From an uncultured Sphingomonadales bacterium (GTDB taxonomy: Bacteria > Pseudomonadota > Alphaproteobacteria > Sphingomonadales > Sphingomonadaceae): 57,066 bases of DNA. Position numbers and translations under genes: made by a program. Shown one piece after another: positions 52,670-57,066 of this stretch (within the stretch, counting starts at the first letter, position 1; each line of letters begins with the position of its first letter). The DNA is taken from the NCBI GenBank assembly GCA_903839675.1, contig CAIMDB010000035.1:180975-238040 (forward strand). Direction: 5' to 3'. The notes under the pieces were generated by a model, which was not told the DNA's origin, did no database searches, and worked only from the letters and a program-made list of their open reading frames with translations.

Positions 52670-53084
52670 TCTGCGTTTTCGCGATGATGCGGCGCTGGAC
52701 CAGCCCGCTGTCGCCCTCAGCGCCTTTCTCGATCAGTCGAATGCGACGGCTGTGCGGCTGGAGCCGGGCGAAGACGCCCGCCTGCTGATCCCGCATCTGG
52801 ACCGTATTGCGCTAATCGAAGTCGCCTTCCCTAAGTTCCGCGACGGGCGTGGCTATTCCGCCGCGCGCATTTTGCGGGAAGCGGGCTATGCGGGCGAACT
52901 GCGCGCGCAGGGCGATGTCCTTGTCGATCAGATCCGTGAAATGCGCCGCTGCGGCTTTGACAGCTTTGTGCCGGACAAGCCGCTCGATGCTGCTGTCGTG
53001 AAGACCACGCTGGAACGCTACGACAATGTCTATCAGCGCGCAGCCGATGCCGCTGTGCCTGTGTGGAAGCTGCGTCATGGCTGA
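52662..53084 (+). CDS. DUF934 protein of the sulfite-reduction operon
   Basis: A 140-residue protein starting at the ATG at 52662, behind a strong ribosome binding site (AAGGAGG), and overlapping cysI by 8 bases. DUF934 features are visible: VRLEPGEDARLLIPHLDRIALIEVAFPKFRDGRGYSAARILREAG and AQGDVLVDQIREMRRCGFDSF (each read in parts). The family is conserved beside cysI/cysH and is thought to be a sulfite-reduction accessory protein; no biochemical function is established. Confidence 0.9.
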   Translation: MGNLRFRDDAALDQPAVALSAFLDQSNATAVRLEPGEDARLLIPHLDRIALIEVAFPKFRDGRGYSAARILREAGYAGELRAQGDVLVDQIREMRRCGFDSFVPDKPLDAAVVKTTLERYDNVYQRAADAAVPVWKLRHG

Positions 53085-53853
53085 AGCACAGGATCGGGTG
53101 ATCGATCGTATCGACACGCAACCGCGGTACACAGAGTCGGATGCCATCCGGCTCAACAACATGTTCCGCGGGCGTGACACGGTCGAGGTGCTCGAAACTG
53201 TGCTCCAGGAAAACATGCTGGGCGAAGTTGCCGCCGTCTCCTCCTTTGGGGCGGAAGCGGTCGTGCTGCTGCATCTCATCTCCCGCATCGATCCCGCGCT
53301 GCCGGTGCTCTTTCTGGAAACAGGCAAGCACTTCCCGGAAACGCTCGCCTATCGGGATGAGGTGACCGCACTGCTCGGCCTCACCGATGTGCGCAGCCTG
53401 ACGCCCGATGCCGACGCCATCAAAGCCAAGGATGAAACGGGTCTGCGCTGGTCTTACGACCCAGATGGCTGCTGCGAGATCCGCAAGGTCATCCCGCTCA
53501 AAGAGGCGCTTGCCGGGTTTGACGCGCAGATTTCAGGCCGCAAGGCGTTCCAATCGTCCACCCGCGCCGCGCTCCCGCGGTTCGAGATTGAGGAAGGCCG
53601 GCTGAAGTTCAATCCGCTCGCCGATTGGGACAAGGCACGGATCGAAGCCTATTTCGCCGAACACAACTTGCCCCGCCACCCGCTGGAGGCGCAAGGCTAT
53701 CTCTCCATCGGCTGCGCGCCGTGCACCAGCATCGTGAAACCCGGCGAAGACCCGCGCGCGGGCCGCTGGCGCGGGTGGGATAAGGTCGAATGCGGCATTC
53801 ACACAGAAGTGACGCCGCTCGACGACAGTGGAGCGAACGACCCGGCGTTTTGA
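53077..53853 (+). CDS. cysH: Adenylyl-sulfate (APS/PAPS) reductase
   Basis: A 258-residue assimilatory reductase converting activated sulfate to sulfite with thioredoxin. It has the APS-reductase type cysteines: Cys132-Cys133 (DGCCEIRK) and Cys213-x2-Cys216 (SIGCAPCTS), which together hold a [4Fe-4S] cluster. The C-terminal catalytic Cys239 lies in VECGIHT. The N-terminal PP-loop region is SSFGAEAVVLLHLI. The cluster motif indicates APS as substrate rather than PAPS. Start at the ATG at 53077, overlapping the DUF934 gene by 8 bases. It ends the operon that supplies sulfite to CysI. Confidence 0.95.
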   Translation: MAEAQDRVIDRIDTQPRYTESDAIRLNNMFRGRDTVEVLETVLQENMLGEVAAVSSFGAEAVVLLHLISRIDPALPVLFLETGKHFPETLAYRDEVTALLGLTDVRSLTPDADAIKAKDETGLRWSYDPDGCCEIRKVIPLKEALAGFDAQISGRKAFQSSTRAALPRFEIEEGRLKFNPLADWDKARIEAYFAEHNLPRHPLEAQGYLSIGCAPCTSIVKPGEDPRAGRWRGWDKVECGIHTEVTPLDDSGANDPAF

Positions 53854-53873
53854 TTGGGGTAGACCTTCGTCCC

Positions 53874-53978
53874 CGTCATGCTGAACTTGTTTCAGCATCC
53901 ATGAACACAGACTTCAACGGAAGTCCTCCGTTCGTGTACCATGTTGCCAATGGATCCTGAAACAAGTTCAGGATGACG
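53874..53978. repeat. Extragenic inverted repeat, GTCAT-CTGAACTTG type
   Basis: A 29-base arm at 53874-53902 (starts CGTCATGCTGAACTTGTTTC) matches the reverse complement of 53950-53978 at nearly all positions, with a 47-base spacer. It fills the gap between convergent cysH and the TSUP permease and may terminate both. The sequence belongs to a dispersed repeat common in sphingomonads. Confidence 0.85.
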
Positions 53979-53987
53979 ATTGGGGCG

Positions 53988-54740
53988 TTACCCCACCAAT
54001 TTCCAAACCAGCTGCCCCGCCACATAGAGGATCAACACCCCCGTCGCGCGTTTGACGAGGGTGGGGCTGAGCACCTTTGTGCCCGCGAAACTCCCAATCT
54101 GTCCGCCGATGATGACCGCAAGCGCCAACGGCCAGTAAGCAGCCACATCCGGCAGCGCGCCGGTGCTGCCGAGTTTCAGCAACTGCCCGCCAAGGCCCGC
54201 GATGGAATTGACGAGGATGAACAGGCTCGCGGTTGCCGCAATCTGTTTGGCGCCTGCCCAGCGGGTGATGTGAAGATAGGGCGCTAGGAAGATGCCGCCG
54301 CCAATGCCGACCAGCCCTGCGAGATAGCCGACGCCCGCGCCCGTCAGCAGGTCGGCGATGGTTGCCTTGCGGTCGGGAACGGCCTCCGCATCCGCACGGT
54401 CCCTTTGCAACAACAGCGCAGCACCCGCGACAAATAGACTCGCGGCCAGCAGCGACAGAAACAGCGTCTCCTTGATCGGCGTCAGACCGCCCGCCCAAGC
54501 AAAGGGGGCGGAGATGACGACCAGCGGCAATGCGCGTTTCCAGGGCAGCAACCCCGCCTTGTGGAACCGCCAGGTGCCACCAATCACAACCAGAATATTG
54601 CACGTCAAAGCCACGGCGGGCAGCAACCGATAGTCAACATCGGCCAGCGCCAGCAGCGCGTTATAGGTTGATCCCCCACCAAAGCCGACGCTGGCGTAGA
54701 GCAGCGCGGTGAGGAAGAAGGCGGGGGTCAGCCAAGTCAT
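53988..54740 (-). CDS. TSUP (TauE/SafE) family permease
   Basis: A 250-residue membrane protein of about eight segments, with the two family repeats SVGFGGGSTYNALLAL and GAGVGYLAGLVGIGGGIFLAPYL. TSUP carriers move sulfite, sulfoacetate and other sulphur or carboxylate anions. Its position next to the sulfate-reduction operon, although convergent, makes a sulphur anion plausible; direction and substrate are unproven. It ends opposite cysH across an inverted repeat and lies 25 bases downstream of secA. Confidence 0.88.
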   Translation of the reverse strand: MTWLTPAFFLTALLYASVGFGGGSTYNALLALADVDYRLLPAVALTCNILVVIGGTWRFHKAGLLPWKRALPLVVISAPFAWAGGLTPIKETLFLSLLAASLFVAGAALLLQRDRADAEAVPDRKATIADLLTGAGVGYLAGLVGIGGGIFLAPYLHITRWAGAKQIAATASLFILVNSIAGLGGQLLKLGSTGALPDVAAYWPLALAVIIGGQIGSFAGTKVLSPTLVKRATGVLILYVAGQLVWKLVG

Positions 54741-54765
54741 TCAGGCACTCCCGCCTCACCCAAAA

Positions 54766-57066
54766 CTAAAGCGCGCCGTGACAGTGCTTATATTTATCGC
54801 CCGAACCACACGGGCATGGCGCGTTGCGGCTGACGACGCCTTCCCAGCTTGCCGGGTCTTCACCCAGCATTTCTTCCGGATCGGGCTGGATGATCTGCAG
54901 CGGTGGCAGGCGCGTGGAGACGAGGCCCATCGAGGCGGCGTCAAAGTCTGCGCTGTTGTCTTCGCCGGTCAGCGGATCGATGTGCGTCGTCAGGAAGTCC
55001 GGCATTTTGGGGAGTTCAGGCGGCGCTTCGAACTGGAACTGCGCGTGGGACAGGATCTTCGTCACATCCTCACGGATGAGAACGAGCATCCGTTCAAACA
55101 GCGCAAAGGCTTCGCGCTTATACTCGTTGATCGGCGTCTTCTGCGCGTAGGCGCGCAGATGGATGACAGCGCGCAGCGCGTCGAGCGTGGACAGGTGTTC
55201 TTTCCAACGGTGGTCGAGCGACTGAAGCAGCACGCTTTTTTCCACCTGACGCCACATGTCGAGCTCCAGCTCGGCCTGCTTGGCAGACATCATCGCGTCG
55301 GCGGCTTCGCGGACCCGGTCTTCGACCATTTCCGGCTCAATCTCGGCTTCCTTCGCCCAGTCTTCCACCGGCAGTTCAAGCCCGAAGATTTCATGGATGC
55401 GGGTCTTCAACCCCTCCACATTCCATTGTTCGGGATAGCTGTTGGGCGGGCAGGCATCGCCGACGATCTCGTTGATCGTCTCATAGCGCATGTCGATGGT
55501 GACATCGTCCACGGTTTCGGCATCCATGATGTCGCCGCGCTGTTCATAGATGACCTTGCGCTGGTCGTTCATCACGTCATCATATTCGACGACCTGTTTG
55601 CGGATGTCATAGTTGCGGGCTTCGACCTTCTTCTGCGCGGTCTCAATCGCCTTGGACAGCCAGCGGGAGCCAATGGCTTCACCGTCCGCCAGATTGTTGT
55701 TCATCATCTTGGAGAACAAGGTGTCCGGACCAAAGATGCGCAGCAGATCGTCATCCAGACACAGGTAGAACTTCGTGCGCCCCGGATCGCCCTGACGGCC
55801 GGAGCGGCCACGTAGCTGGTTGTCGATGCGGCGGCTTTCATGCCGTTCCGTGCCGATGACGAACAGGCCGCCGGCATCCAGCACGCGCTGACGCTCGACG
55901 TCGATCTCGGCGCGGATGCGCTCGATTTCCTTGTCCTTCGGCGCGCCGGCTTCCATCGCCGACAGCTCATCATTGGTGCGGAACTCAAGGTTGCCGCCCA
56001 GCTGAATATCGGTCCCGCGACCGGCCATGTTGGTGGCGATGGTCACGGCGCCCAAGCGACCGGCCTGCGCGATGATGTGCGCTTCTTGTTCATGGTAGCG
56101 CGCGTTGAGGACGCTGTGATCGACGCCTTCCTTGTTGAGGAATTCGCTCAGCAATTCTGACTTTTCGATGGAGACGGTGCCGACCAGAACCGGCTGACCG
56201 GCTTCCGCGCGCTCCTTGATGAGCTTGGCGATGGCGCCAAACTTATCCAGCGTGTTCTTGTAGAACTCATCCTCATCATCGATGCGCTGCACGGGAACGT
56301 TGGTCGGGATGGTGACGACATTCATCTTGTAGATGTCGAAGAATTCCTGCGCCTCGGTCGCCGCCGTGCCGGTCATGCCGCCAAGCTTGGGGTACATGCG
56401 GAAATAATTCTGGAAGGTGATGGAGGCGAGCGTCTGGTTCTCCGGCTCAATATTGACGCCTTCCTTGGCCTCGACGGCCTGATGCAGACCGTCTGACCAG
56501 CGGCGCCCGTCCATCATGCGGCCGGTAAACTCGTCAATGATGACGACCTTATTGTCCTTCACGATGTAATCGGTGTCGCGCTTGAACATCACATTCGCGC
56601 GCAGCGCCTGATTCAAGTGATGGACAACCTGCGTGTTTTCATAGTCGTACAGGTTCGCACCTTCGAGGAGGCCCGCATTTTCGAGAAGGCGTTCGACCTT
56701 CTCGGTGCCGTCTTCGGTCAGGACGATCGAGCGCTGCTTTTCGTCCTTCTCATAATCGCCTTCCTCGACAAGCTTCACGATCTTGTCGACCTGCATATAG
56801 AGTTCCGACTTATCATCGGTCGGGCCGGAAATGATCAGCGGCGTGCGGGCTTCGTCGATGAGGATCGAGTCGACTTCATCGACAATGGCGTAGTTGAAGG
56901 GGCGCTGGACCATCTGCTCACGCTCATACTTCATATTGTCGCGCAGATAGTCGAAGCCGAATTCATTGTTCGTGCCGTAGGTGATGTCCGCGGCATAGGC
57001 GTCGCGGCGTTCCTGATCCGACAGATTGGGGACGATGACACCCACCGAGAGGCCGAGGAAACGGTA
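54766..57066 (-). CDS. secA: Preprotein translocase ATPase SecA, C-terminal part (cut by window edge)
   Basis: The frame stays open to the last base, beginning [11 protein letters not shown]; the first part of the gene (nucleotide-binding domain 1 start) lies outside. 766 residues are visible. Landmarks are [81 protein letters not shown] and the helical scaffold with [10 protein letters not shown]. The C-terminus has the zinc-binding SEC-C motif [17 protein letters not shown] (Cys-x-Cys...Cys-His), which binds SecB and lipids. SecA drives export of the signal-peptide proteins listed here, including the type II secretion substrates. Confidence 0.97.
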   Translation of the reverse strand, partial: YRFLGLSVGVIVPNLSDQERRDAYAADITYGTNNEFGFDYLRDNMKYEREQMVQRPFNYAIVDEVDSILIDEARTPLIISGPTDDKSELYMQVDKIVKLVEEGDYEKDEKQRSIVLTEDGTEKVERLLENAGLLEGANLYDYENTQVVHHLNQALRANVMFKRDTDYIVKDNKVVIIDEFTGRMMDGRRWSDGLHQAVEAKEGVNIEPENQTLASITFQNYFRMYPKLGGMTGTAATEAQEFFDIYKMNVVTIPTNVPVQRIDDEDEFYKNTLDKFGAIAKLIKERAEAGQPVLVGTVSIEKSELLSEFLNKEGVDHSVLNARYHEQEAHIIAQAGRLGAVTIATNMAGRGTDIQLGGNLEFRTNDELSAMEAGAPKDKEIERIRAEIDVERQRVLDAGGLFVIGTERHESRRIDNQLRGRSGRQGDPGRTKFYLCLDDDLLRIFGPDTLFSKMMNNNLADGEAIGSRWLSKAIETAQKKVEARNYDIRKQVVEYDDVMNDQRKVIYEQRGDIMDAETVDDVTIDMRYETINEIVGDACPPNSYPEQWNVEGLKTRIHEIFGLELPVEDWAKEAEIEPEMVEDRVREAADAMMSAKQAELELDMWRQVEKSVLLQSLDHRWKEHLSTLDALRAVIHLRAYAQKTPINEYKREAFALFERMLVLIREDVTKILSHAQFQFEAPPELPKMPDFLTTHIDPLTGEDNSADFDAASMGLVSTRLPPLQIIQPDPEEMLGEDPASWEGVVSRNAPCPCGSGDKYKHCHGAL

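Overview
This window looks like a chromosomal segment from an alphaproteobacterium of the Sphingomonadales. It is GC-rich and densely packed, with two large TonB-dependent receptors, a PEPxxWA-CTERM protein, a complete type II secretion operon, an NrdR-type promoter in front of nrdAB, and the alphaproteobacterial gene order cobA-DUF2849-cysI-DUF934-cysH. Both ends cut a gene: the left edge enters rpoN (sigma-54) and the right edge leaves secA. I see no phage, insertion sequence, CRISPR array or rRNA gene. One tRNA gene, tRNA-Leu(CAG), is present.

Left region (1-12064). After rpoN come small exported proteins and a coupled block (NAD-dependent epimerase, uppP, DUF2059). After the tRNA follows a minus-strand run that reads as a phosphate-scavenging and lipid-remodelling island: an Agt-like glycosyltransferase translationally coupled to a PlcP-like metallophosphoesterase, an uncharacterised PLP-fold protein (paralogue A), a Tat-exported PhoD-like phosphatase, and a TonB-dependent receptor.

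Middle region (12284-28601). Every gene lies on the plus strand: prepilin peptidase (gspO), a lipobox-bearing beta-helix protein, a second TonB-dependent receptor, then gspC to gspN without interruption, most of them joined by 4-base overlaps. An intrinsic terminator sits between the beta-helix protein and its receptor. The placement suggests that this pair works with the secretion system.

Right-middle region (28630-38993). Small accessory genes, a ParD/ParE-like toxin-antitoxin pair, PLP-fold paralogue B (a homologue of A, with a shared upstream motif), DUF1330, a possible 45-residue protein over a terminator, a PEP-CTERM protein, an exported protein of unknown role, an A+T-rich HNH nuclease block joined to the end of nrdB, then nrdB and nrdA behind two NrdR-like boxes.

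Right region (38994-57066). Mostly housekeeping: DUF1905, topA, amtB, a nitronate-monooxygenase-like protein with an added cysteine cluster, a glycosyltransferase coupled to an alpha/beta hydrolase, divergent selO, astD, the siroheme/sulfite/APS reduction operon, a TSUP permease and secA. Two families of long inverted repeats occupy the two convergent gene junctions here.

Best candidates for undescribed biology are the PLP-fold paralogue pair with its shared 11-bp-phased promoter element, and the beta-helix lipoprotein plus receptor embedded in the type II secretion locus. All assignments are by reading motifs; no database search was run.
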